DNA of 36,041 bases from an uncultured Bacteroidales bacterium (GTDB taxonomy: Bacteria; Bacteroidota; Bacteroidia; Bacteroidales; WCHB1-69). Each line of letters opens with the position of its first letter. The stretch's first letter is position 1. This document shows positions 9,773-17,526 of this stretch, piece after piece. Made by a program: the position numbers and the translations under genes. The notes beneath the pieces were generated by a model that was given only the letters and a program-made list of their open reading frames with translations, did no database searches and was not told where the DNA came from. The DNA lies in the NCBI GenBank assembly GCA_946407715.1, contig CAMJPH010000016.1, positions 1 to 36,041 on the forward strand. Reading direction: 5' to 3'.

Positions 9773-9800
9773 AATAATATTCAACGGCTTCAATATTATT
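9773..9800. promoter_or_regulatory. Inverted repeat upstream of the GH3 operon promoter
   Basis: AATAATATT (9773-9781) and AATATTATT (9792-9800) form a perfect 9-bp inverted repeat around a 10-base centre. The repeat ends two bases before the -7 element, in the position expected for an operator or upstream promoter contact. Its role is unproven. Confidence 0.35.
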
Positions 9801-9802
9801 CG

Positions 9803-9810
9803 TATTTTTG
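9803..9810 (+). promoter_or_regulatory. -7 promoter element of the GH3-tsaB-usp operon
   Basis: TATTTTTG matches TAnnTTTG and lies 21 bases before the ATG at 9832. Confidence 0.7.
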
Positions 9811-9831
9811 CCGATTCCATTATTCCTGTGT

Positions 9832-12714
9832 ATGAAAAGTTTTTTTCGATATAGTATTGTCCTTTTTGCCCTGCTCATCTTGATGATTTCTTCCGGAGTG
9901 CAGCGGCCCGACCGGAATTTCCAACTCTTGGACGGAATGACCCTTGAGGAAAAAATCGCTCAATTGATCATCATCCGCGTGAGCTCCACGGAAGACGAAA
10001 AATACAATCGCGAATTGGTGGAGAAGGTGAGGCGCATACAGCCCGGTGGGGTCTGCTTTTTCAAGGGAACGCCTAAGAAAGAGGCACTTCTCACCAACCG
10101 AATACAAGCGGTGAGCAAAATCCCGATGTTTGTGGCCATTGACGGCGAGTGGGGACCAGCCATGCGTCTCGACAGCTGCGTGGCTTTCCCGCGGCAGATG
10201 ACTCTCGGCGCACTTTCGGAAGAAAACGACTCGCTCATCTACCAGATGGGACGTGAGATTGCCGAACAGTGCAAGGCCGTGGGCATCAATTTCAACTTCG
10301 CCCCTTGTATCGACATCAACAACAACAGCCGCAACCCTGTGATTAACAGCCGCTCCTTCGGTGAAAACCGCGACAAAGTATGCCGCAAGGCCGCCCTTTA
10401 CATGCACGGGATGCAGGACGGCGGCATCGTCACCTCCATCAAGCACTTCCCCGGCCACGGAGACACAGAGACCGACTCGCACCTCGGGCTGCCCGTCATC
10501 CGCAAAAGCCGTATCGACCTCGATGAAATGGAGCTTTACCCCTATCGTCAACTTATCAACGAAAACCCCGACATGGTGATGGTCGGGCATCTCAATATCC
10601 CGGCTCTCGATCCAGAACCCAACTCCGTCTCATCACTCTCCTATCCCATTGTTTCTCAGCTTCTTAAAAAAGAATTGGGCTATAATGGGCTGATTATCAC
10701 CGATGGAATGGAGATGAAGGGGGTGCGTAACCAAAACCGCTTCGAAGGGGATGTGGAAATTCGCGCCCTGCTCGCCGGTGCCGATATCCTGTTGCTGCCT
10801 GGCGAAACCGATTCCATCATCTCGGCCATCAAACGGGCTGTGGAACAAGATGTTATCCCGGAAGAACTCATCAACGAACGATGCCTGCGGGTTCTCCAAT
10901 TCAAGGAAAGTCATGGGATTACCAAACACACTCCCGCCAATATCTCGGCCATCCCGGAAAAACTGAACCGTTCCGAAGCAGTCTGGATTAACCGCCAATT
11001 GGAGGAAAAAGCCCTTACGCTCTTGAAAAACGATGATAATATTCTCCCGTTGAACGCTAAAAACGCCGATAATACAGCTTTTCTGTGTGTGGAACGGAAA
11101 GCTTACAAAAACGAATACGAACAAATCGTGGGAGAACGGCATATTCCTTTCTACTATATTGACAAAAAGGTGGCTGCCAAAGACCAATCGGCAATTTTGG
11201 CGAAGTTGGCTCCTTACAACCAAATTATTGTGGCGTTTGGCGGATCCAACCAGCTGGGTGGCTCCAACTACGGCATCGACATGTCGTCTGTGCGCCTGCT
11301 CAACCGTCTTGCCAAGGAGAAATCCGTCATTCTGCTGCATCTCGGAAATCCCTACGCCCTCAACGCTTTCGATTCCTTAAGTGATTATCGTGCGGTGATC
11401 GATGCTTATCAATTCTCCCCGACCACCGTGGCAGCGGCCATGAAGGCCTGTTTCGGACAAATTGACTTTGAAGGCACCTTGCCAGTCAGCATCAATGGTT
11501 ACCCTGCGGGAAGCGGCATCCTGCCTTCAAAATCCTCCGATAATATTTCGGCCTTGCCTGATAATATTACCCAGGAAATCGACAAAATTCTCCAAGATGG
11601 CATTAGCAACCGCATCTATCCAGGTTGTGCGGTAATAGCCCTCCACCACGGACAACCCGTCTATCAGAAGGTTTTCGGCTATCTGGACTACAACCGTCAA
11701 GACAAAGTTACCCATCAAACCCTATATGACGTGGCTTCCGTCACAAAAGTGGCTGCTACCACACTGGCTGTCATGAAGTTGTATGACAATCACGAGATTC
11801 AGCTTTCCGACAGAATCGGCAAATATCTGCCCTACTTGGCGGGAACCGACAAAGCCAATCTTACGTTGGAAGAGTTGCTGACGCATACTTCCGGAATGCC
11901 GTCGTTTATCCCATTCTACAAGTCGATAATGGGCGATGAACGGTATTTGCGGGCTTACAAAACCGAGCATTTCAACATTCAGGTGGCTGACCATCTCTAT
12001 CTGCGTAAAGATTATCCTGACACCATTCGTTACAAAATTGCCCATTGCAAGTTGAAAGAGAAAAAATACGAATACAGCGATTTGAACTTTTTCCTACTGA
12101 AAGACATGGTGGAAACCCTCACTATGCAACCGATGGAAGAGTTTTTGGATAAGAATTTCTACCAGCCGATGGGTCTTTCGCACACGACGTTCCGTCCCTT
12201 GTCGAATGGTTTTCCGCGCAAAGAAATCGCTCCGACGGAAGAGGATAAATTGTTCCGTAAACAGCTGGTACACGGCTATGTTCACGACCAGACTTCCGCT
12301 TTGATGAACGGGAATGCCGGGAATGCCGGATTGTTCACCACCGCAGAAGAGCTCGCTGCCATTTTCCTGATGATACAGAACGACGGTGTTTTCAACGCCC
12401 AGCGTTATTTGTCGGAAGCTACGGTGGAAGAGTTCACGAAAATGCATCCGATGCATAATTGTCAGGTGCGCGGTCTCGGTTTCCATACCCCGAAAGCGCC
12501 CGGAACATCATCCATTGTTCCCGCACAAGCGGACACACACATCTTCGGTCACCAGGGTTTTACCGGTACAGTGGTCTGGTGCGACCCAAAAGAGGAACTC
12601 ATTTTCGTGTTCCTCTCCAACCGAGTCTGTCCCAACGCCGAACCCAACAATCTGTCTAAGAGTGGAATAAGGCTGAAGGTGCATGAGCTTGTCTATAAGG
12701 GGATTGGGCGATGA
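9832..12714 (+). CDS. GH3 beta-N-acetylglucosaminidase / serine beta-lactamase-fold fusion
   Basis: A 960-residue exported fusion enzyme. A signal peptide (about 1-24, SIVLFALLILMISSG) precedes a glycoside hydrolase family 3 domain of NagZ type. This domain has the KHFPGHGDTETDSH loop (204-217), which in NagZ enzymes carries the His/Asp acid-base pair, and the nucleophile motif ITDGMEMKGV with Asp291. Residues about 580-960 are a beta-lactamase/PBP4-like (PF00144) domain with S636-V-T-K639, YSDLN (748-752) and a HQGFTG triad near the C-terminus. In Bacillus subtilis the separate neighbours NagZ and AmiE, of these same two folds, sequentially release GlcNAc and cleave MurNAc-peptide, so a peptidoglycan-fragment processing role is inferred. 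It is the first gene of an operon with tsaB. ATG 9832 is chosen over the TTG within the -7 element. Confidence 0.88.
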   Translation: MKSFFRYSIVLFALLILMISSGVQRPDRNFQLLDGMTLEEKIAQLIIIRVSSTEDEKYNRELVEKVRRIQPGGVCFFKGTPKKEALLTNRIQAVSKIPMFVAIDGEWGPAMRLDSCVAFPRQMTLGALSEENDSLIYQMGREIAEQCKAVGINFNFAPCIDINNNSRNPVINSRSFGENRDKVCRKAALYMHGMQDGGIVTSIKHFPGHGDTETDSHLGLPVIRKSRIDLDEMELYPYRQLINENPDMVMVGHLNIPALDPEPNSVSSLSYPIVSQLLKKELGYNGLIITDGMEMKGVRNQNRFEGDVEIRALLAGADILLLPGETDSIISAIKRAVEQDVIPEELINERCLRVLQFKESHGITKHTPANISAIPEKLNRSEAVWINRQLEEKALTLLKNDDNILPLNAKNADNTAFLCVERKAYKNEYEQIVGERHIPFYYIDKKVAAKDQSAILAKLAPYNQIIVAFGGSNQLGGSNYGIDMSSVRLLNRLAKEKSVILLHLGNPYALNAFDSLSDYRAVIDAYQFSPTTVAAAMKACFGQIDFEGTLPVSINGYPAGSGILPSKSSDNISALPDNITQEIDKILQDGISNRIYPGCAVIALHHGQPVYQKVFGYLDYNRQDKVTHQTLYDVASVTKVAATTLAVMKLYDNHEIQLSDRIGKYLPYLAGTDKANLTLEELLTHTSGMPSFIPFYKSIMGDERYLRAYKTEHFNIQVADHLYLRKDYPDTIRYKIAHCKLKEKKYEYSDLNFFLLKDMVETLTMQPMEEFLDKNFYQPMGLSHTTFRPLSNGFPRKEIAPTEEDKLFRKQLVHGYVHDQTSALMNGNAGNAGLFTTAEELAAIFLMIQNDGVFNAQRYLSEATVEEFTKMHPMHNCQVRGLGFHTPKAPGTSSIVPAQADTHIFGHQGFTGTVVWCDPKEELIFVFLSNRVCPNAEPNNLSKSGIRLKVHELVYKGIGR

Positions 12715-12747
12715 ATGAACGATGAATGAGAGATGAATATGATGAAC
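12710..12747 (+). repeat. GATGAAT tandem repeats across stop and start codons
   Basis: Two 11-base units (GATGAATGAAC, GATGAATGAGA) are followed by GATGAATAT and GATGAACC. The tract holds both the stop codon of the GH3 gene and the possible start codons of tsaB. Confidence 0.6.
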
Positions 12748-13446
12748 CCTACAATATTATATATTGAAACAGCCACAGACGTGTGTTCTGTGGCGCTGTC
12801 GAAAGGCTCGGAGATTATCGGGCTGAAAGAGGAGGCCGGTGGCAACAACCACGCCAAGCACCTGCTGCCTTTCGTGGACGAAGTATTGAAGCAGGCTGGC
12901 GTGAGCATGACGGAAATCAACGGTGTGGCCGTAAGCATCGGGCCTGGCTCCTATACAGGGCTGCGCATCGGTGTTTCCACGGCGAAAGGCATTGCCTACA
13001 CCGCCGGCATCCCCGTGATGGCTATCAGCACGTTGGGAAGTATTGCGCAGGGTGCCAAAACGTTATGGACAGAAACATCCTCGGATCAGCTACAAATCGT
13101 CCCGATGATCGATGCCCGCCGTATGGAGGTTTTCACCACCCGCTATGACTTCGACATGCGGTCATTAGAAGAGATTTCCTCGAAAATTGTGGATGAAAAC
13201 ACCTTCGCAGAACTACTCTCGAAGGAAAAAGTCCTGTTTTGCGGCAACGGGATGCCCAAATGTCGCGAACTCTTGTCAACTTTCCCTAACGCTTGCTTTG
13301 CGGAAGCTCCCATTTCGGCTAAAAACATGCTTCCCGCAGCCCTCAGAAAGTGGCAAAAGCAAGAGTTTGAGGACGTTGCCTACTTCGAACCATTCTACCT
13401 GAAGGAATATGTGGCGGCCAAACCCGTCGTGAAGGGACTGCGGTGA
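12733..13446 (+). CDS. tsaB: tRNA t6A threonylcarbamoyladenosine accessory protein TsaB
   Basis: TsaB is a non-catalytic partner of TsaD in making N6-threonylcarbamoyladenosine at tRNA position 37. The 237-residue length is normal. The ASKHA-fold signatures are visible: ILYIETATDVCSVAL at the N-terminus, NNHAKHLLPFVDEVL, and the strongly conserved VSIGPGSYTGLRIGVSTAKG stretch (about 76-95). ATGs at 12733, 12739 and 12742 are all possible starts; the first is given. It lies 18 bases after the GH3 fusion and overlaps the next gene by one base (TGATG), so the three genes should be co-transcribed. Confidence 0.92.
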   Translation: MNMMNPTILYIETATDVCSVALSKGSEIIGLKEEAGGNNHAKHLLPFVDEVLKQAGVSMTEINGVAVSIGPGSYTGLRIGVSTAKGIAYTAGIPVMAISTLGSIAQGAKTLWTETSSDQLQIVPMIDARRMEVFTTRYDFDMRSLEEISSKIVDENTFAELLSKEKVLFCGNGMPKCRELLSTFPNACFAEAPISAKNMLPAALRKWQKQEFEDVAYFEPFYLKEYVAAKPVVKGLR

Positions 13447-14288
13447 TGGACATACACGAACCGATAAAACGAGACCGTAGCCTCAACATCACGGTGATAG
13501 CCGACGATTCCGCATTCGGACGGACAGCGGCGCGACACGGCGTGCAGCTTGCCGAGGTGTTCCAGGCCTCGCTGACGGTCTTCGCGAACTTCGGTTTCCA
13601 TCTGCCCGACAAAACCTCAAAACCCGAAGAAAAGTTCGTTGATGAACTCCAAAACATTGTCCTAAATGCCAAAAATGGTCAAGTAATTACCGATTATGTG
13701 TTCCCCGAGACGCTTTTCCGCTATGCTGAGGAACACAACATGGCGATGTTCGTCATCGGGGTGGATAAAACTAAGAAAGAGGGGTTCTTCAACGTCAAGA
13801 AAGCCATCAAACTGATTCGGCAGTCGCGGTTCCCCGTGATGACTGTCACGACCGATCATACAGACACGACTTGCTACAAACACATTTTACTGCCTTTGGA
13901 CATTGAGCGGCAAAACAAGGAAAAGGCATTATGGGCGGGCTATTTCAGTCGGTTTTATGGTTCGGGCATCCACATTCTCTATCCGAAATACAAAGACGAA
14001 GGATTAGCCAAGTTGGTCAATGACAACGTGGCTTTTGTCGAGAAACTATACGAAAATTTAGAAATCACGTACGAAAAACACGAAACCCAGCCGCAAAGCT
14101 ATTTGGATGCATACGCTTTGGAATTCGCCCCGCAAGTGAAAGCTGGCGCATCGGTGATTATGATGACCCGCTATTACACCCTCGGCGATGTGCTGACGGG
14201 TCCCCGCGAGCGCAAAATAATCGGCAGTTCGGAATTGCCGATTCTCTGTATCAACCAGCGGGACGATCTGTACGTGTTGTGCACGTAG
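13446..14288 (+). CDS. Tandem universal stress protein (UspA family)
   Basis: A 280-residue cytoplasmic protein with two UspA-like halves. The first runs about 14-140 (LNITVIADDSAFGRTAARHG, later MAMFVIGVDKTKKEG and FPVMTVTT). The second runs about 145-272 (CYKHILLPLDIERQNKEKALWAG, then ASVIMMTRYYTLGD and LPILCINQ). The clear ATP-binding Gx2Gx9G(S/T) signature is not obvious in either half, so it may belong to the non-ATP-binding type. The ATG is preferred over a GTG one codon upstream because it overlaps the tsaB stop by one base. Function within the stress response is not defined by the sequence. Confidence 0.8.
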   Translation: MDIHEPIKRDRSLNITVIADDSAFGRTAARHGVQLAEVFQASLTVFANFGFHLPDKTSKPEEKFVDELQNIVLNAKNGQVITDYVFPETLFRYAEEHNMAMFVIGVDKTKKEGFFNVKKAIKLIRQSRFPVMTVTTDHTDTTCYKHILLPLDIERQNKEKALWAGYFSRFYGSGIHILYPKYKDEGLAKLVNDNVAFVEKLYENLEITYEKHETQPQSYLDAYALEFAPQVKAGASVIMMTRYYTLGDVLTGPRERKIIGSSELPILCINQRDDLYVLCT

Positions 14289-14320
14289 TCTATCTTCCTT
14301 AAAAATCGGAATACACCAAA

Positions 14321-14348
14321 AGTCTTAAGTCTCAAGTCTTAAGTCTAA
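14321..14348 (+). repeat. Tandem heptamer array (4 x 7)
   Basis: Four contiguous heptamers AGTCTTA, AGTCTCA, AGTCTTA, AGTCTAA lie in the gap between the convergent usp and ilvE genes, directly before the shared terminator. Confidence 0.75.
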
Positions 14349-14351
14349 ACG

Positions 14352-14379
14352 AAAAAAGGACGCCTTTCGACGTCCTTTT
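14352..14379. terminator. Bidirectional terminator between usp and ilvE
   Basis: AAAAGGACG pairs perfectly with CGTCCTTTT around an 8-base loop. T-runs follow on both strands, so it can serve both convergent transcripts. Confidence 0.85.
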
Positions 14380-14401
14380 CTTGATGGTTTGAAGCAACCG
14401 A

Positions 14402-15424
14402 TTAGCAGTCCACGATGGTACACCAACCGAATTTGTCTTCGATTTCGCCGTATTGGATACCCATAAGGTATTCGCGCATCTTGATGCACCACGGACCGGG
14501 TTTGCCGTCTTTGGAGATGACATATTCCTTGCCGCTCTCTCTGTCCTGAATCTTGTGGATAGGAGAAATCACGGCGGCGGTACCGCAAGCACCTGCTTCT
14601 TCGAACGTATCGAGTTCATCCAATCTGACGTGGCGTCTTTCGACCACGAGACCAAGATCCTCAGCGATAGTTCTCAAGCTCATGTTGGTGATGGAAGGCA
14701 GGATGGAGCCGGAATCCGGGGTCACATACTTGCCGTCCTTGATACCGAAGAAGTTGGCGGGCCCGGCTTCGTCAATGAAGGTCTTCGTCTTTGCATCGGC
14801 GAAGATGGAGGCGCTGAATCCTTCCTTGTGGGCGCGTTCGCCGGCGCGGAGGGAAGCGGCGTAGTTACCACCGACTTTCACGTGACCGGTACCAAGCGGA
14901 GCGGCACGGTCGTAATCCAAAGCAATCTGCATGTTGGTGGGTTTGAAACCTTCCTTGAAATAAGGTCCGACAGGCATCACGAAGACGATGAAGAGGTATT
15001 CGTCGGCGGGTTTCACACCGATGGTGGCGCCGGTGCCGATAAGCAACGGGCGGATGTAGAGAGAACCCTCTGTGCCAAACGGAGGAATGTATTCAGCGTT
15101 GGCCTTGATTACCATCTCCAATGCATCGAAGAACAATTTCTCCGGGATGGGAGCCAACATGATGGTGTCAGCGGAGTTGTTGAGTCGTTTCCAGTTCTCT
15201 TCCCAACGGAACAAGCGCACTTTATCGTCTTTGCCGCGGAAGGCTTTCATGCCCTCAAAAGCCTCCTGACCGTAGTGCAGGCAGGAAGCCGCCATGTGCA
15301 TCGGAATATACTCGTCAGAGCTCAATTCCAGTTTTCCCCACTCGCCGTTTCTGAAATAGCAGCGGACATTGTAGTCGGTTTTCACATAACCGAATGAAAG
15401 GTTTTTCCAATCGATATTTTTCAT
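14402..15424 (-). CDS. ilvE: Branched-chain amino acid aminotransferase
   Basis: PLP enzyme that interconverts leucine, isoleucine and valine with their 2-oxo acids in the cytoplasm. The 340-residue length and motifs fit the BCAT type II group (mammalian and Bacillus-like). Visible are YGQEAFEGMKAFRG (51-64), SLYIRPLLIGTGATIGV (121-137), the PLP lysine in HVKVGGNYAAS (K183), EAGPANFFGI and GACGTAAVISPI. The start at MKNIDW is the only sensible ATG. It follows apt on the same strand after a 24-base gap without its own -7 element, so apt-ilvE is probably one transcript, ending at the bidirectional terminator. Confidence 0.95.
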   Translation of the reverse strand: MKNIDWKNLSFGYVKTDYNVRCYFRNGEWGKLELSSDEYIPMHMAASCLHYGQEAFEGMKAFRGKDDKVRLFRWEENWKRLNNSADTIMLAPIPEKLFFDALEMVIKANAEYIPPFGTEGSLYIRPLLIGTGATIGVKPADEYLFIVFVMPVGPYFKEGFKPTNMQIALDYDRAAPLGTGHVKVGGNYAASLRAGERAHKEGFSASIFADAKTKTFIDEAGPANFFGIKDGKYVTPDSGSILPSITNMSLRTIAEDLGLVVERRHVRLDELDTFEEAGACGTAAVISPIHKIQDRESGKEYVISKDGKPGPWCIKMREYLMGIQYGEIEDKFGWCTIVDC

Positions 15425-15448
15425 AAAAAATTTATTTGATTAGTTGAT

Positions 15449-15961
15449 TTATACTGTTAATAAGCTGTCAATAGGATATTTGGACAGTTTTTTTCGACCT
15501 TTAAGTGCTTCTAACTCCATCAGGAAGAGCAGGTGGATCTCTTTTGGGTGGAAGTAGTTGACAAGGTTCACGGCTGCGGTCATGGAGCCACCGGTGGCCA
15601 GCACATCGTCAATGATGAGCACATTTTGATTTTCGGCCATCGCGTCGGTATGGATTTCCATTGTAGCGCTGCCATATTCGAGTAAATAAGTCTCCTGATA
15701 GGTCTTGAATGGAAGTTTTCCTTTTTTACGTACGGGGACAAAAGGAACACCCAGTTGGAAAGCCAGATTTGTGCCGAAGAAGAAACCGCGTGACTCAAGG
15801 GCGACCACCACATCAGGCTCGAACTTCTTAGCTATCTGCACCATAGTATCGATAGTCTCGCGGTATGCTTGCGGGTCATTGAGCAAAGTGGTAATGTCAT
15901 AGAACTGAATTCCCGGTGTCGGAAAATCAGGAACCACACGAATTTTCTCCTTGATATTCAT
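15449..15961 (-). CDS. apt: Adenine phosphoribosyltransferase
   Basis: Purine salvage: adenine plus PRPP gives AMP and pyrophosphate. The 170-residue product has the PRPP-binding signature VLIIDDVLATGGS (114-126), the VVVALESRGFFFG segment (51-63) and the VPVRKKGKLP loop (76-85), all typical of Apt. The ATG at 15961 is chosen because a TACTTTTG -7 element lies 28 bases upstream; a reading frame extending 25 codons further would start upstream of that element. It is the first gene of the apt-ilvE transcript. Confidence 0.95.
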   Translation of the reverse strand: MNIKEKIRVVPDFPTPGIQFYDITTLLNDPQAYRETIDTMVQIAKKFEPDVVVALESRGFFFGTNLAFQLGVPFVPVRKKGKLPFKTYQETYLLEYGSATMEIHTDAMAENQNVLIIDDVLATGGSMTAAVNLVNYFHPKEIHLLFLMELEALKGRKKLSKYPIDSLLTV

Positions 15962-15988
15962 CACTTTTTCTGTCCAAAAAATTTTGCA

Positions 15989-15996
15989 CAAAAGTA
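15989..15996 (-). promoter_or_regulatory. -7 promoter element of apt
   Basis: TACTTTTG on the minus strand, 28 bases before the apt ATG, matches TAnnTTTG. Confidence 0.7.
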
Positions 15997-16012
15997 CACT
16001 TTTTTTTAAAAC

Positions 16013-16045
16013 AAAAAAGGTGTTCTTGCTGAACACCTTTTTTTT
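16013..16045 (-). terminator. Terminator after the small lipoprotein gene
   Basis: AAAAAAGGTGTTC pairs with GAACACCTTTTTT (13 bp) around a TTGCT loop. T-runs occur on both strands. It ends the minus-strand lipoprotein pair just upstream of the apt promoter. Confidence 0.85.
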
Positions 16046-16063
16046 CAGATATTTTTGAAAAGA

Positions 16064-16435
16064 TTATCTTTTCTTTTTACCGCTGTTCACGATAGCATTG
16101 GTGGTTTCCGTTTCAGCTTTGTCAATAGCTTTATTGGCAATTCTGTTAGCGGCGCTCTGAGCGTGTTCTTGAACCGTGGGAGCCTCGTTTGTTTTACCAG
16201 CAGTCATACCCGTGTTGCTGTTGTTGTTCTTCTTGGGGGTTGCGGCGGGTTTCTTGGCAGGAGCAGCTTGAGCGACGGGCTCTTCGGCGACGGGCTCTTC
16301 CACTACTTCAGCGACTTCCTCGACAACTTCCTCAACGGGAACAGTGTCAACCAAAGCTTCGGGTTCGGCTTGTTTCTTGTTACCACAGGCGAAGAAAAGG
16401 CCTGCGCATAATACTGCTAAAAATACTTTTTTCAT
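16064..16435 (-). CDS. Small Glu/Val/Pro/Ala-rich lipoprotein
   Basis: A 123-residue predicted lipoprotein of unknown function. The signal peptide MKKVFLAVLCAGLFFAC ends in a lipobox with Cys17. After it comes an acidic low-complexity stretch of EEV/VEEP-type repeats (about 30-55), a basic Ala/Pro/Lys stretch (AAPAKKPAATPKK) and a C-terminal half with Ala/Asn/Thr bias that is probably helical. No enzyme motif is seen. The gene follows another lipoprotein gene after 36 bases and has no clear promoter of its own, so the two are likely co-transcribed. It would sit in the inner leaflet of the outer membrane or in the cytoplasmic membrane. Confidence 0.75.
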   Translation of the reverse strand: MKKVFLAVLCAGLFFACGNKKQAEPEALVDTVPVEEVVEEVAEVVEEPVAEEPVAQAAPAKKPAATPKKNNNSNTGMTAGKTNEAPTVQEHAQSAANRIANKAIDKAETETTNAIVNSGKKKR

Positions 16436-16471
16436 TTTATTCTAAGTTTTAAATGATATTGTTCGGGTTAA

Positions 16472-16993
16472 TTACTTGGCGGGAACGTAAGTCAAAGTGA
16501 AGGAATAAGTTCCTTTTGACACTGGGGAATCATCGTTGATAGTGCATTTAATTCTGAATTCATCTTCGGTAAGGGCAAGAACTTGACATTTTTCCACATC
16601 TTCATCATAGAAGAAAGGAACTTGCATGCTGATATACTCAGGTTTATCGGCATTGTCAAATGACCAGTTGCCTAAAGAGGTTTCTGCTCTGTAAGCATCA
16701 CCTTCAAAATCGTCAGCAGCCGTAACTTTACCGGGTTTTACGATTTCGCTGCCATTCTCATTGAAAGCAATGATGTAAGCGGTTTCAAAATCATAAAGAT
16801 AACCATCATTGATCAGATCACCGGCATAGCTGCCATCAGACATAAGATAATCAGGTGAAGAAGTCGCGGAAGAGAGAACCCAACCGTTCTTTTGGGTCAG
16901 CAGTTCGGTAGCGGTTTTTTCATTACCACCACAGCTAGAGAAACTCACAACAAACAGGGCTGCAATAGCCAGTACGCTTAATACTTTTTTCAT
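16472..16993 (-). CDS. Hypothetical lipoprotein, possibly lipocalin-like
   Basis: A 173-residue predicted lipoprotein. The signal peptide MKKVLSVLAIAALFVVSFSSC has a good lipobox with Cys21. The mature part begins TELLTQKNGWVLSSATSSPDY, a pattern resembling Bacteroidota lipocalin-like lipoproteins, where a short helix and the phrase NGW-xL open the domain, and continues with alternating polar and hydrophobic strands (YIIAFNENGSEI, YRAETSLGNWSFD, FRIKCTIND, YSFTLTYVP). No ligand can be named. It is the first gene of a two-lipoprotein transcript with a TATTTTTG element about 70 bases upstream. Confidence 0.75.
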   Translation of the reverse strand: MKKVLSVLAIAALFVVSFSSCGGNEKTATELLTQKNGWVLSSATSSPDYLMSDGSYAGDLINDGYLYDFETAYIIAFNENGSEIVKPGKVTAADDFEGDAYRAETSLGNWSFDNADKPEYISMQVPFFYDEDVEKCQVLALTEDEFRIKCTINDDSPVSKGTYSFTLTYVPAK

Positions 16994-17062
16994 TTTTTTG
17001 AATTTTTTTGGGTTAATAAATTATTGTTTTTAATTACTTTTCTCGCCTTTTATTTCAAAGTG

Positions 17063-17070
17063 CAAAAATA
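17063..17070 (-). promoter_or_regulatory. -7 promoter element of the lipoprotein pair
   Basis: TATTTTTG on the minus strand predicts a leader of about 65 bases before the ATG at 16993. Confidence 0.55.
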
Positions 17071-17452
17071 TACTTTTTTCAAACGGTGATGTCTTAAAAA
17101 TCCTTAAAAATCCTTTTTTAACTTTTTTTTCAAAAAAAACACTTCGGAACGAATCTTTAAAGAAATAATGTAAGGTAAAAATATACTTGTTGGTAAAAGA
17201 ACTTTTTTTTATCGTTTTGTTGTTTGTTTGGTTTGAGACCTGCCGTAGATGTCATGCAATGACAAGAAAGTCAAACAGAATGGATATATTTTGTGACGAG
17301 GTGATTGGATGACTCGATGAAAGTGTCCCGGTAAGGAAAAATGGGGGATGCTGTTCTTTCGTCCTCTATAAAATCTCATCATGGACGAAACATGGCAACG
17401 ATAATCAATCCACTGTTTCACATATCCACACGACCAAAGCTCAATATCTTTC

Positions 17453-17485
17453 TAAAAAAAATCCCCCACCAAAAGGAAGGGGATT
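17453..17485 (-). terminator. Terminator of mutA
   Basis: On the minus strand AATCCCC pairs with GGGGATT around a 12-base loop and is followed by a T-run. It lies about 40 bases after the mutA stop, beyond palindrome copy B. Confidence 0.75.
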
Positions 17486-17494
17486 GTCATTCGT

Positions 17495-17524
17495 TGTAGA
17501 GACGTTTCATGAAACGCCTCTACA
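17495..17524. repeat. Palindrome copy B
   Basis: The arms GTAGAGACGTTTC and GAAACGCCTCTAC have one mismatch and a two-base centre (AT), with an extra T/A pair outside. It lies two bases beyond the mutA stop codon. It belongs to the same family as 21623-21650 and 29967-29994. Confidence 0.85.
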
Positions 17525-17526
17525 TG

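Larger units (their letters stand above)
16994..17526. other. 533-base gap: leader and promoter, A/T-rich filler, repeat and terminator
   Basis: From the left this holds the A/T-rich leader of the lipoprotein gene, its -7 element (17063), two copies of CTTAAAAATC (17093-17112) and long T- and A-runs. A stretch with no recognisable gene follows (about 17150-17450), then the mutA terminator and palindrome copy B. No RNA gene was recognised. Confidence 0.6.

Noticed and set aside
14453..15397. 314-codon plus-strand ORF opposite ilvE
   Set aside because: The ilvE reading is unambiguous on the other strand; the antisense product has no family features.
17209..17421. A 70-codon minus-strand ORF in the large gap before mutA
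   Set aside because: No recognisable family, no promoter element, no signal peptide, and a composition typical of random translation (many R, H, S, Y). It lies in A/T-rich filler DNA.
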